Assembly: GCF_002251855.1 (NCBI RefSeq) | Contig: NZ_NOXW01000017.1 | Span: forward strand, 25,294-89,293 | Direction: 5' to 3' | DNA: 64,000 nt | Source of the DNA: Rhodoferax sp. TH121 | GTDB lineage: Bacteria > Pseudomonadota > Gammaproteobacteria > Burkholderiales > Burkholderiaceae_C | In this document: positions 33,493-41,424 of the stretch, piece by piece | Numbering within the stretch: the stretch's first letter is position 1 | How the letters are laid out: every line of letters starts with the position of its first letter | Made by a program: the position numbers and the translations under genes | Notes under the pieces: generated by a model | The model's database searches: none | Told to the model about the DNA's origin: nothing | Seen by the model: the letters and a program-made list of their open reading frames with translations, nothing else

Positions 33493-34229
33493 GGCGTGGC
33501 CGGCAGTTCTTCGCTCAGCGCGTAGCCGCTGCCGCGCAGGGTGCGGATGGGCTCAAAGCCGGGGGCGACGAGCTTAAGTTTGGCGCGCAGGGTTTTGATG
33601 TGGGCGTCCACCGTGCGGTCAAAGCTGTCGTTGTCGCCACCCCAGACCTGCAGCAGCAGCTCGTCGCGCGTGAACACACGGCCGGGCTTTTGCACTAGCA
33701 GGCGCAGCACGCCGTATTCGTAGCGGGACAGCTCCAGCAGCTTGCCGTAGAAGCGGATTTGGCGGCGCTCTTCGTCCAGCGCCCAGATGGCTGGGGTGTT
33801 GGTTGGCGTAGCCACAGCGGGCGTTGCAGTGGCCACGGGCCGCGCACTGCGGCGCAGGATGGTGCGCACGCGGGCCACCAGCTCGCGGGGCGAAAAGGGC
33901 TTGGCGATATAGTCGTCGGCGCCCAGCTCCAGCCCCACCACGCGGTCGATCTCGTCGCTGCGGGCAGTCAGAAACAGCATGGGCACCTGGTTGCCACCGG
34001 GCAGGGCCTGCAGGCGGCGGAAGAGCTCAAATCCGTTCAGGTCGGGTAGGCCCACGTCCAGCACGGCCAGTGCGGGCAGCTCGGCGCTGAACTGCGCAAT
34101 GGCGTCTTCCGCCGTGCTGGCCCACACGGGCGCAAAGCCGTCGGTGGACAGCACGTACTGCAGGGTGTCGGCAATGCCGGATTCGTCTTCAACAATGAGG
34201 ATGCGCGGTTTCAGGGCCATGGGTCGCAT
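33489..34229 (-). CDS. creB: Response regulator CreB (OmpR type)
   Basis: 246 residues. Receiver domain with acidic pocket VEDE near the start, phospho-acceptor Asp in LAVLDVGLPDLNG and Lys in IAKPFSPRELV, then an OmpR winged-helix domain (about 140-240). CreB binds TTCAC-N6-TTCAC repeats, which occur before the VIT/VWA gene. Two ATG codons (34229 and 34220) are possible and neither has a clear ribosome-binding site. It is followed by creC with a 4-nt overlap. Confidence 0.92.
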   Translation of the reverse strand: MRPMALKPRILIVEDESGIADTLQYVLSTDGFAPVWASTAEDAIAQFSAELPALAVLDVGLPDLNGFELFRRLQALPGGNQVPMLFLTARSDEIDRVVGLELGADDYIAKPFSPRELVARVRTILRRSARPVATATPAVATPTNTPAIWALDEERRQIRFYGKLLELSRYEYGVLRLLVQKPGRVFTRDELLLQVWGGDNDSFDRTVDAHIKTLRAKLKLVAPGFEPIRTLRGSGYALSEELPATP

Positions 34230-34241
34230 TGTGGCGTAAAA

Positions 34242-34292
34242 ATGGCCTCTAGCGCCCGTGGACTATGCGCAAGCAGCTATCAATTACGTAGC
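34242..34292 (+). repeat. Dispersed intergenic repeat, copy 6
   Basis: GGCCTCTAGCGCCCGTGG, then ACTATGCGCAAGCAGCTATC and a short right arm ending GTAGC. It runs into the 3' end of cueR and supplies that gene's stop codon. Confidence 0.8.
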
Positions 34293-34703
34293 GTTTTGGG
34301 CGCTCCCCGCCAAGTCATCCAAGATGGGACAGTCTGGCCGGTCGTCGCCGTGGCAGCAGTGCAGCAGGGTGGAGAGGGTGCGCTGCATGGCTTGCATCGC
34401 GGCTATGCGCTCGCTCAGCTCGTCCATGTGCTTCTGGGCGATCTTCTTGACGTTGGCGCTGGCGCGGCGCTTGTTTTGCCACAAGCCCACCAGCTCGCCG
34501 ATCTCGGCCATGGAAAAGCCCAGGTCGCGGCAGCGTTTGATAAAGCGCAGGGTGTGCACATCGGCTGCGCTGTACAGCCGGTAGCCGCTGTCCGTGCGCG
34601 TGACTGTGCCTAGCAGGCCCAGCGACTCGTAATGCCGCAGCATCTTGGCGGACACGCCGCTTTGGCGCGCCGCCTCGCCAATGTTGACCGGCTGGCTGGA
34701 CAT
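34284..34703 (-). CDS. cueR: MerR-family copper-responsive regulator CueR
   Basis: About 139 residues. N-terminal MerR winged helix (NIGEAARQSGVSAKMLRHYES), long dimer helix and a C-terminal metal loop CHGDDRPDCPIL with the two cysteines spaced as in CueR, which binds a single Cu(I)/Ag(I). I prefer the ATG at 34703 (MSSQPVNIG); in-frame ATGs at 34730 and 34745 overlap copZ. It is 10 nt downstream of copZ and would control copZ-cueR and copA through the two 19-bp-spacer promoters described separately. Confidence 0.9.
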   Translation of the reverse strand: MSSQPVNIGEAARQSGVSAKMLRHYESLGLLGTVTRTDSGYRLYSAADVHTLRFIKRCRDLGFSMAEIGELVGLWQNKRRASANVKKIAQKHMDELSERIAAMQAMQRTLSTLLHCCHGDDRPDCPILDDLAGSAQNAT

Positions 34704-34713
34704 TCCGGCAGGC

Positions 34714-34911
34714 TTAGGCTGCGACGGCATAACCTTCTTCGGCAATCGCCTTGGCCAGGGTTTCGCGCGGTTGGGTGGATTCGACGTCCACCTTGTTTTG
34801 GCTGCGGTCGATCTTCACCTGGGCCTGGGCGTCCACATCCTGGATGGCGCGGGTGACGGCCTTCTCGCAGTGGCCGCAGGTCATGCCGGTGACGGTAAAG
34901 GTTTGATTCAT
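34714..34911 (-). CDS. copZ: Copper chaperone CopZ (heavy-metal-associated domain)
   Basis: 65 residues, a single HMA domain with the Cu(I)-binding GMTCGHC motif (9-15). It ferries copper in the cytoplasm to the CopA ATPase or to the regulator. AAGGAG lies 6 nt before the ATG. The start of transcription predicted from the CueR-type promoter (34942-34972) gives a leader of about 25 nt. Confidence 0.93.
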   Translation of the reverse strand: MNQTFTVTGMTCGHCEKAVTRAIQDVDAQAQVKIDRSQNKVDVESTQPRETLAKAIAEEGYAVAA

Positions 34912-34941
34912 GGCAACTCCTTGTTTTCAGTGAATGCAGGA

Positions 34942-34972
34942 ATTGTGAACCTTGTCATGGTGGGAGGGTCAA
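34942..34972 (-). promoter_or_regulatory. CueR-type promoter/operator of copZ-cueR
   Basis: On the minus strand -35 TTGACC (34972-34967), a 19-bp spacer holding the dyad CCTCCCACCATGACAAGG, and -10 CACAAT (34947-34942). The overlong 19-bp spacer is the mark of MerR-family promoters. 18 of the 20 leading bases are shared with the copA promoter. Confidence 0.8.
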
Positions 34973-35006
34973 GCGCGTTGGGTTTGGCTTGCGCGCCATC
35001 GGGTGC

Positions 35007-35041
35007 GGCGCAATAATGGCGCAATTAGGAATAAATGCGCC
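35007..35041 (+). promoter_or_regulatory. Repeated GGCGCAAT boxes before the Fic gene
   Basis: GGCGCAAT occurs at 35007-35014 and 35018-35025, 11 bp apart, and an inverted TGCGCC closes the set at 35036-35041, touching the ATG. Candidate operator for autoregulation by the Fic protein's N-terminal helix-turn-helix. Inference only. Confidence 0.4.
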
Positions 35042-36457
35042 ATGAATACGCCAAATCACGCCACGCTGGAATCCGACGTGCTTCGTTTGATCGCCCAAAA
35101 CCCTGCGGGCTTGGGCATGGACGCCTTGTGCGCCGCGTTCCCCTCGGTACCCAGACGTACCCTGCAGCGGCGCATGGCCACCCTGGCACAGGCGCAAGGC
35201 GTGGTGTTGCAGGGCAAAGGGCGAGGCGCCCGGTATGTGCTGGCGACTACCAGCGCACCGGCAGTGCCTCAGCCCGTTGCCCCCATGCTTGCGCGCGAAC
35301 CCGGCGCCGACTACCCCACCGACGCCTACGTGCCGACCTCTCCTGAGGGCGAAGCCATCAAGGCCTATGTGCGCCAGCCGCGCCACCTGCGCAAACCCGT
35401 GGGCTACCAACAGGCGTTTCTGGAGGCCTATGTTCCCAACGTCACCGCTTACCTGCCGCCAGAGCTGCGCGCCCAGCTGCACACCCTGGGCCAGTCACCC
35501 GCCGCGCAGACCCCGGCAGGTACCTTTGCGCGCGACATCCTGAACCGCTTGTTGATCGATTTGTCCTGGGCTTCGTCACGTCTGGAGGGCAACACCTACA
35601 GCCGTCTGGACACCGAGCGCCTGATCGCCCAGGGCCAGGTGGCCGAGGGCAAAGACGCAGTGGAAACCCAGATGATCCTCAACCACAAGGAGGCCATCGA
35701 ATACCTGGTGCACGACCCCGAGCGCGCCAGCCTGACGCCCGACACCGTGATCGCGCTGCACGCCTTTTTGTCCAATGGTTTGATGGCCGACGCTATGGCG
35801 GTAGGTCGCCTGCGGCAGCGAGCGGTCGGCATTGGGGGAAGTGTGTATTTGCCCTTGGCCTCACCGCAAGGCATACAAGACATTTTTGGTTTCGTGCTGG
35901 AGATGGCTGCCGAGATTACAGACCCGTTCGAGCAAGCCTTCTTTCTGATGGTGCACTTGCCCTACTTGCAGCCCTTCGAAGATGTGAACAAGCGCGTTTC
36001 GCGCCTGGCGGCCAACATCCCGTTCATCCGGCACAACCTGTGCCCGTTGTCGTTCATTGACATGCCCCAGCAGGCCTATGTGGACGCGATGTTGGGCGTA
36101 TACGAACTCAATCAGGTGGAGCTGCTGCGCGATGTGTTTGTGTGGGCGTATGGACGCTCTTGCCAGCAATACGTGGCGGTGCAGCAAAACATGGGCAAGC
36201 CGAACATGTTTCGCATGCGCTACCGGCGGGAGCTGAGCGACGTAGTGGCCGCCATGGTGCGCGCGCTGGAGCCTGCAACGGAAGAGGCGGTGCACAGGCG
36301 GCTACCGGTGCAAGTGACCCAGGCTGACCAGGCAGGTTTTAAGGCCCTGGTGTTGGTCGAGCTAAAAGCGCTGCATGCGGGGAATGCAGTGCGGTTTGGG
36401 TTGCGGCCGCTGGAGGTGGAGGGGTGGATGGCTCACACCACGCCCACCAAACTTTAG
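35042..36457 (+). CDS. Fic-domain protein with degenerate catalytic motif
   Basis: 471 residues. The N-terminal ~70 residues look like a winged helix (PRRTLQRRMATLAQAQGVVLQGKGRGARYVL). The Fic region carries an N-terminal inhibitory-helix motif SSRLEGN (178-184) and, in place of HPFxDGNGRxxR, the sequence QPFEDVNKRVSR (310-321): the catalytic His is Gln and the first Gly of the anion hole is Val. It may be an inactive or altered AMP-transferase, or a DNA-binding regulator. The ATG at 35042 fits the wHTH start. It stands between copZ-cueR and copA without an obvious link to copper. Confidence 0.87.
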   Translation: MNTPNHATLESDVLRLIAQNPAGLGMDALCAAFPSVPRRTLQRRMATLAQAQGVVLQGKGRGARYVLATTSAPAVPQPVAPMLAREPGADYPTDAYVPTSPEGEAIKAYVRQPRHLRKPVGYQQAFLEAYVPNVTAYLPPELRAQLHTLGQSPAAQTPAGTFARDILNRLLIDLSWASSRLEGNTYSRLDTERLIAQGQVAEGKDAVETQMILNHKEAIEYLVHDPERASLTPDTVIALHAFLSNGLMADAMAVGRLRQRAVGIGGSVYLPLASPQGIQDIFGFVLEMAAEITDPFEQAFFLMVHLPYLQPFEDVNKRVSRLAANIPFIRHNLCPLSFIDMPQQAYVDAMLGVYELNQVELLRDVFVWAYGRSCQQYVAVQQNMGKPNMFRMRYRRELSDVVAAMVRALEPATEEAVHRRLPVQVTQADQAGFKALVLVELKALHAGNAVRFGLRPLEVEGWMAHTTPTKL

Positions 36458-36469
36458 AGGAGTGCAGAC

Positions 36470-36925
36470 GTGAAAATTTCAGTAGCCACAGCACAAGATG
36501 CTGCTGCCGTCAGCCGCCTCATTGGCAGCGTGGCCCGCTTCTTCACGCTGCAGCCCGATGGTGCTGGTGCAGAGGATTTTCTTAAGACGATTTCCACAGA
36601 CTCTGTTACCCGCTACCTCACCGACCCGCGCTTCGCCTACTTCAAGGCAGAGCAAGACGGCATTCTGGCTGGTGTGGTGGCGGTGCGTGATGCCAGCCAC
36701 CTCTACCACCTGTTTGTGGACGCGTCATTCCAGCGCCGGGGCTTGAGCCGCCAGTTATGGGACCACGCCCGTGCGGCGGTGGGCGAGGCGAACCCTGGCT
36801 ACTTCACGGTCAACTCGACTCCGTATGCCCAGCCGGTGTACGAGCGGTTCGGGTTTGTGGCGACCGGGCCGCGCGTAGAGACCAGGGGCATTGCCTTTGT
36901 CCCCATGCGTTTGAACGCCGCTTGA
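36470..36925 (+). CDS. GNAT family N-acetyltransferase
   Basis: 151 residues with the GNAT acetyl-CoA loop around FQRRGLSRQLWDHA (motif A, Q-R-x-G-L) and C-terminal NSTPYAQPVYERFGFVATGP (motif B). The start is a GTG at 36470 with GAGGAG 8 nt upstream. Acceptor unknown (small molecule or protein). It follows the Fic gene by 12 nt and they are probably co-transcribed; its stop codon lies within the -35 box of the copA promoter. Confidence 0.88.
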   Translation: MKISVATAQDAAAVSRLIGSVARFFTLQPDGAGAEDFLKTISTDSVTRYLTDPRFAYFKAEQDGILAGVVAVRDASHLYHLFVDASFQRRGLSRQLWDHARAAVGEANPGYFTVNSTPYAQPVYERFGFVATGPRVETRGIAFVPMRLNAA

Positions 36926-36952
36926 CCTTCCCACCATGGCAAGGCTTACGCT
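36922..36952 (+). promoter_or_regulatory. CueR-type promoter/operator of copA
   Basis: -35 TTGACC (36922-36927), 19-bp spacer TTCCCACCATGGCAAGGCT and -10 TACGCT (36947-36952). Transcription should start about 7 nt later, i.e. at or next to the copA ATG (36959), predicting a leaderless or nearly leaderless mRNA. Confidence 0.8.
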
Positions 36953-36958
36953 TGCACC

Positions 36959-39205
36959 ATGAGTACCGAAACCACCCCCCTCGCGATCACCTCCACCATC
37001 GATATCGGCATCGGCGGTATGACCTGCGCATCGTGTGTGATGCGTGTGGAAAGAGCGCTGAAGAAGGTGCCCGGCGTGGACAGCGCCACGGTGAATCTAG
37101 CCACCGAATCTGCCCGCATTGCAGTGCACGACGCCACGCTGGAACCCCGCCTGCGCCGCGCCGTGCGCGACGCGGGTTACGAGCCGCTGGCGCCCAGCGC
37201 TGCGATTGACGCGGTGGACGCCTCGCCCTGGGCTGGTTTCATGCCGGTGGGTGTGGGGCTGGCGTTGTCGGCGCCTTTGGTGCTGCCCATGGTGGGCGAA
37301 CTGTTCGGCAAAGACTGGATGCTGCCCGCTCTGTGGCAGTTTTTGCTGGCCACGCCGGTGCAGTTCATTCTGGGCGCGCGCTTCTACAAGGCCGGATGGC
37401 ACGCGCTGTTGGCACGCAGCGGCAATATGGATTTGCTGGTGGCGCTGGGCACCACCGCGGGCTGGGCCTTGTCGATGTGGCTGTGGCTCACAGCGCCGGA
37501 CCACAGCGCCCATGCCATGCCCGCAGACATGCCGGCTATGGAGCCGCACCTGTATTTCGAAGGCAGCGCCGTCGTAGTGACGCTGGTGCTGCTGGGCAAA
37601 TGGCTGGAGGCGCGCACCAAGCGCCAGACCACCGCCGCCATCCGCGCGCTGCACGCCCTGCGGCCGGACACGGCGCACCTGTTGGGGCGCGATGGCGAGG
37701 TTGATGTTCCTGTTAGCGAAGTACTGGTGGGCGACAAGATTGTGGTCAAGCCTGGCGAGCGCTTTCCTGTGGATGGCATGCTGCTCGAAGGCCGCACGCA
37801 GGTGGACGAGTCCATGCTCACCGGCGAACCCCTGCCCGTGACCAAGGAGGTTGGTGCCAAGCTCACGGGTGGCAGCATCAATGGCGAAGGCCGCGTGGTG
37901 GTGCAGGTGCGCGCGGTGGGGGTGGACACGGTCCTGTCCCACATCATCCGCTTGGTGGAAGATGCGCAGGCGGCCAAGGCGCCCATCCAGCGCCTGGTGG
38001 ACCAGGTGAGTGCCGTGTTTGTGCCCGTGGTGTTGCTGATCGCACTGGCCACTCTGCTGGGCTGGGTGTTGACCGGCCACGGTTTTGAGACGGCACTCAT
38101 CCATGCGGTGGCAGTGCTGGTCATTGCCTGCCCCTGCGCGCTGGGCCTGGCGACGCCAGCCGCCATCATGGCGGGCACGGGCGTGGCGGCCAAGCACGGC
38201 ATCCTCATCAAGGACGCACAGGCACTGGAGCTGGCGCACACGGTAGATGTGGTGGCCTTTGACAAGACAGGAACCCTCACAGTGGGCCGGCCGCGTTTGA
38301 GCGCGCTGGTACCCGTGGGGCTGGCCGACGACGAGGCGCTGGCCTTGGCCGCAGGCCTGCAAAGCGGCAGCGAACATCCCTTGGCCCATGCCGTGTTGCA
38401 GGCCGCGAAGGAGAGCGCCATCCCACTGCAAACGCCCGCCGATGTACAAACCGTCTCCGGCCGTGGTACTGAAGGTGCGGTGGCAGGCCGCACCTTGCGG
38501 CTGGGTAGCTTGCGGTGGATGGCGGAGCTAGGGGTAGACCTCTCGGTGGTTGAAGCGCAGGCAGCGCAGTTGCAGGCCCAGGGCGCTACGGTGTCGGCCA
38601 TGGCGCAGACCACGGATTCCGGCAGCACCTTGCTGGCTTTGCTGGCATTCGCCGACGAACCCAAGCCGGGTGCGCAGCAGGCGCTGGCCTCCTTGAAGGC
38701 GCGAGGCATCCAGACCGTGATGATTTCAGGTGATAACCGGGGGGCGGCGCAGGCGATGGCTGCACGTCTGGGGTTGGACGCGAAGGACGTGTTGGCAGAG
38801 GTCTTGCCCGGCGATAAGGCTGCCAAGGTGGCCGCGCTCAAGGCCGGTGGCCACGCGGTGGCGATGGTGGGGGATGGCGTGAACGACGCGCCCGCCTTGG
38901 CGGCTGCCGATGTGGGCATGGCCATGGCCAACCCCCACGGCGGCACCGATGTGGCCATGCACGCTGCGGGCATCACGCTGATGCGCGGCGACCCACTGCT
39001 GGTGGCCGCCGCGCTGGACATCAGCCGCCGCACGGTGGCCAAGATCCGGCAGAACCTGTTCTGGGCCTTTGCCTACAACGCCGCAGGCATTCCGCTGGCC
39101 GCGCTGGGTTTTCTCAGCCCCGTGGTGGCGGGGGCCGCCATGGCGCTGAGCTCGGTGAGCGTGATGGCCAATGCATTGCTGCTCAAGCGCTGGAAGCCGG
39201 ATTAA
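36959..39205 (+). CDS. copA: Cu(I)-exporting P1B-type ATPase CopA
   Basis: 748 residues. One N-terminal HMA domain (GGMTCASC, Cys23 and Cys26), eight-helix core with the copper-transport CPC motif ([13 protein letters not shown]), TGEP actuator loop, phosphorylation site DKTGTL, the HP dipeptide (SEHPLAHAV) and hinge [10 protein letters not shown]. The last membrane helix carries the conserved [15 protein letters not shown]. It pumps Cu(I) from cytoplasm to periplasm. The ATG at 36959 is only 7 nt from the -10 box and no other start gives the complete HMA domain. Confidence 0.96.
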   Translation: MSTETTPLAITSTIDIGIGGMTCASCVMRVERALKKVPGVDSATVNLATESARIAVHDATLEPRLRRAVRDAGYEPLAPSAAIDAVDASPWAGFMPVGVGLALSAPLVLPMVGELFGKDWMLPALWQFLLATPVQFILGARFYKAGWHALLARSGNMDLLVALGTTAGWALSMWLWLTAPDHSAHAMPADMPAMEPHLYFEGSAVVVTLVLLGKWLEARTKRQTTAAIRALHALRPDTAHLLGRDGEVDVPVSEVLVGDKIVVKPGERFPVDGMLLEGRTQVDESMLTGEPLPVTKEVGAKLTGGSINGEGRVVVQVRAVGVDTVLSHIIRLVEDAQAAKAPIQRLVDQVSAVFVPVVLLIALATLLGWVLTGHGFETALIHAVAVLVIACPCALGLATPAAIMAGTGVAAKHGILIKDAQALELAHTVDVVAFDKTGTLTVGRPRLSALVPVGLADDEALALAAGLQSGSEHPLAHAVLQAAKESAIPLQTPADVQTVSGRGTEGAVAGRTLRLGSLRWMAELGVDLSVVEAQAAQLQAQGATVSAMAQTTDSGSTLLALLAFADEPKPGAQQALASLKARGIQTVMISGDNRGAAQAMAARLGLDAKDVLAEVLPGDKAAKVAALKAGGHAVAMVGDGVNDAPALAAADVGMAMANPHGGTDVAMHAAGITLMRGDPLLVAAALDISRRTVAKIRQNLFWAFAYNAAGIPLAALGFLSPVVAGAAMALSSVSVMANALLLKRWKPD

Positions 39206-39211
39206 TGGTCA

Positions 39212-39264
39212 AATGGGCATCTGACCCTTATAAAATGTGCGCGAGCAGCTCCTAAAATAATAGC
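39212..39264 (+). repeat. Dispersed intergenic repeat, copy 7
   Basis: ATGGGCATCTGACCCTTAT, then AAATGTGCGCGAGCAGCTCC and an A-rich right arm ending AATAGC. It lies between copA and the YnfA gene. Confidence 0.75.
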
Positions 39265-39278
39265 AAACAGAACGCCCC

Positions 39279-39611
39279 ATGCAGCAACTCTTGTTCACCA
39301 CCGGCCTCTACGTGCTCACTGCTGTGGCCGAAATCGTGGGTTGCTACTTGCCTTGGCTGTGGCTGCAGCAGCGTGCATCGGCATGGGTGCTGGCGCCAGC
39401 AGCGTTGGCCTTGGCACTGTTTGTCTGGCTGCTGACCTTGCACCCTGCCGCTGCGGGCCGGGTCTACGCCGCGTATGGCGGGGTGTATGTGGCCACGGCA
39501 TTGGCCTGGTTGTGGTTGGTGGATGGCATCCGTCCGCAGTGGTGGGATGGTGTGGGCGTCGCCCTCATGTTGACGGGGGCCGCGGTCATCGTGCTGGCAC
39601 CGCGCCACTAG
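39279..39611 (+). CDS. YnfA family (UPF0060) membrane protein
   Basis: 110 residues with four hydrophobic helices and the YnfA pattern [17 protein letters not shown] near the N terminus, [16 protein letters not shown] and [15 protein letters not shown]. YnfA is related to small multidrug resistance (SMR) transporters; the conserved Glu in AEIVGCY is the equivalent of the proton/drug-coupling Glu. Function in this organism unknown. Monocistronic. Confidence 0.92.
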   Translation: MQQLLFTTGLYVLTAVAEIVGCYLPWLWLQQRASAWVLAPAALALALFVWLLTLHPAAAGRVYAAYGGVYVATALAWLWLVDGIRPQWWDGVGVALMLTGAAVIVLAPRH

Positions 39612-39624
39612 CGGCTGTGGCGCG

Positions 39625-40203
39625 CTAGAAGCTGTACTTGTTGCCGCAACCTGTTACGTGGTTTTTGCTGTTGCTCATGCATTGGTAAAACGACTTCTTG
39701 TTGCCGCTGGCTAGCTGGCAGTCGGTCAGCGTGACCTCGGATTTGGCCTGGCGCAGCTTGGCGGCCTTGGTGTCAAAGTCGCTTTGGGTGATGTAACCGT
39801 CCTTGGCGTTCTTCTGGCCGACTTCCAGCATCAGGTCTAACTGGTAGCGCACGTTCTCCACCGCCACGCTGCAGTTCAGCGGCTCCTCCTTGGGGTCCAC
39901 CTTTTGCAGGCCTTTCATCAGACCCTCGCCCATCTCTTGCACGCCTTTGGGGATTTTTTTCGTGCCGTCGGCGTTGTACTCCACCGGTGGTTTGACCTTG
40001 CCGCTGTTGTTGCCGCCAAAGCCGCTGTTGCTGTGCAGCTTGAGCGCTTCGCCTCCTTTGTCGCTGGTAGGCGGTTGTGAGCCGTAGTGGGTTTTCCCTT
40101 CGGCATCCACCCATTTGTAGACGCCCTGGGCACTGGCGGTGGCGGCACAAAGCAGGAGCGCTGCCGTGAAATACAAAAGCGAATGGGCGTTAGTCAGGCG
40201 CAT
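39625..40203 (-). CDS. DUF4124 domain periplasmic protein
   Basis: 192 residues. Signal peptide (1-26, ending ASAQ) then a DUF4124 domain (GVYKWVDAEGKTHYGSQPP) and a polar helical region with five cysteines, three of them near the C terminus (CQLASG...CMSN...CG). DUF4124 is common in gamma/betaproteobacterial exported proteins of unknown function. The start at 40203 is fixed by the signal peptide. It follows the lectin-like lipoprotein gene by 23 nt on the same strand. Confidence 0.85.
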   Translation of the reverse strand: MRLTNAHSLLYFTAALLLCAATASAQGVYKWVDAEGKTHYGSQPPTSDKGGEALKLHSNSGFGGNNSGKVKPPVEYNADGTKKIPKGVQEMGEGLMKGLQKVDPKEEPLNCSVAVENVRYQLDLMLEVGQKNAKDGYITQSDFDTKAAKLRQAKSEVTLTDCQLASGNKKSFYQCMSNSKNHVTGCGNKYSF

Positions 40204-40226
40204 GGGCGGAGCTTGGTCGTCAGAAT

Positions 40227-41411
40227 TCACGGCAATGTTACCGGCCAGCTGGCAGACGTGCTGCCGTCTGCGCGGACCACATACAGCCAGGCGATACCGG
40301 AAGAAAAGCCGCCCCGTTGCAGGGTGGCACTGATGCTGCCATCCTGCCACTGGCTAGCTACTTGCGGGTTGCGTATGGTGCTGGCCGCCCAGGTCGCGGC
40401 ATTGGCCAGCACCAAGCGTGCGCGGCTGGTGTCGAGGTAGTGGTCGTCGTACCAGACGGCCACGCCGTCGGTGCTGCTGGGGTTGATCCAGTAGTCCATA
40501 CCCACCACCAAGTAGCTGCAATTCAGCAGCTGGCCTGCAGCGTCGCGTGGCTGCAGCGTGTGGCGGTCTATTTGGCGGTTGCCGTTCACCCAAGTGACGT
40601 GTTCGCCATTGGCTTGGCCTACATCGTTGAGTCGGTAGTACTCTTCCACTTGCACCCAGGTGTCTTCTGGTATGGCCAGCACGGTGCCACTGCCCATTTT
40701 GGCTTCGCCAGCCCAACCTTCGTCCAGGCTGCCGTCGCTGCGCACAATGCCGCCTTGCACACTCGTCAAGCGTTTGTCGCTGGAGTAGCGGTTGACGCCG
40801 GGCCCGTCGGGGTAGTAACTGGAATAGTACTTGGGCTTGCCGCCGTAGCAGGGGCTGCCGTGGGCCCCCGCCACTTCCATGCCGCTGCGGTTGAACTTGA
40901 GTTGCACCATGCGGCCACCGTGGGTTCGGAATTTGAGCCGGTAGCTCAGGTAGAGCTCTTGGGTGCTGAAGCCTGTGACGGCAATGTGGGGGAATGACTC
41001 CTCCACGTCGTTTGTGGACACGGCGCCGAAGTGCCCCTGGTGTTTGAGCGATTTGCCGCTGCCAAATGCCACGCTGTCGTCCACCCTGGTGCTGCCGCCG
41101 AAGCCGCCGTAGTTGGTGTAGCCAAAGCTGGCCGGTGCTGCACCGGTGGTACGCGTGTCAAAGTCTTCAAACCGCAGTGGCGCGGCTTGGGGTTTGCTGC
41201 CAAAGTGGCTCCCTTGGACGGTGAAAGTCTGCTGGTGCAGCAGCGAGCCCACCACTCCCGAGATGCGGGGCGCGGGCAGCGGTGTGGTGTTGGCAGCGGT
41301 GGCCGCAGCATCGCCCTCGTCTGCGCCACCACCGCCACATGCGCTCAGTACCAGGCAGAGTGTCAGCAGGGCGCAGAGGCGGTGTGTCCGGTGGGAGTAT
41401 TGCTGGTGCAT
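40227..41411 (-). CDS. Secreted lipoprotein, lectin/polysaccharide-lyase-like
   Basis: About 394 residues. The leader ends in a lipobox LSAC followed by Gly4, so it is a lipoprotein. An IPT-like stretch (RISGVVGSLLHQQTFTVQGSHFG) leads to a large domain rich in Trp, Tyr and Gly whose pattern (YRLKFRTHGGRMVQLKFNRSG ... WVQVEEYYRLN ... WVNGNRQIDRHTL) resembles concanavalin-like folds of polysaccharide lyases. No catalytic residues can be named with confidence. Two starts are possible: 41411 (used) and 41441, which overlaps the upstream gene. Probably acts on extracellular glycans with its neighbour. Confidence 0.7.
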   Translation of the reverse strand: MHQQYSHRTHRLCALLTLCLVLSACGGGGADEGDAAATAANTTPLPAPRISGVVGSLLHQQTFTVQGSHFGSKPQAAPLRFEDFDTRTTGAAPASFGYTNYGGFGGSTRVDDSVAFGSGKSLKHQGHFGAVSTNDVEESFPHIAVTGFSTQELYLSYRLKFRTHGGRMVQLKFNRSGMEVAGAHGSPCYGGKPKYYSSYYPDGPGVNRYSSDKRLTSVQGGIVRSDGSLDEGWAGEAKMGSGTVLAIPEDTWVQVEEYYRLNDVGQANGEHVTWVNGNRQIDRHTLQPRDAAGQLLNCSYLVVGMDYWINPSSTDGVAVWYDDHYLDTSRARLVLANAATWAASTIRNPQVASQWQDGSISATLQRGGFSSGIAWLYVVRADGSTSASWPVTLP

Positions 41412-41424
41412 GGCGGCCTTAGCC

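Noticed and set aside
37384..39042. 552-codon frame antisense to copA
   Set aside because: Ser/Ala/Thr/Pro-rich shadow frame; CopA on the plus strand is unambiguous.
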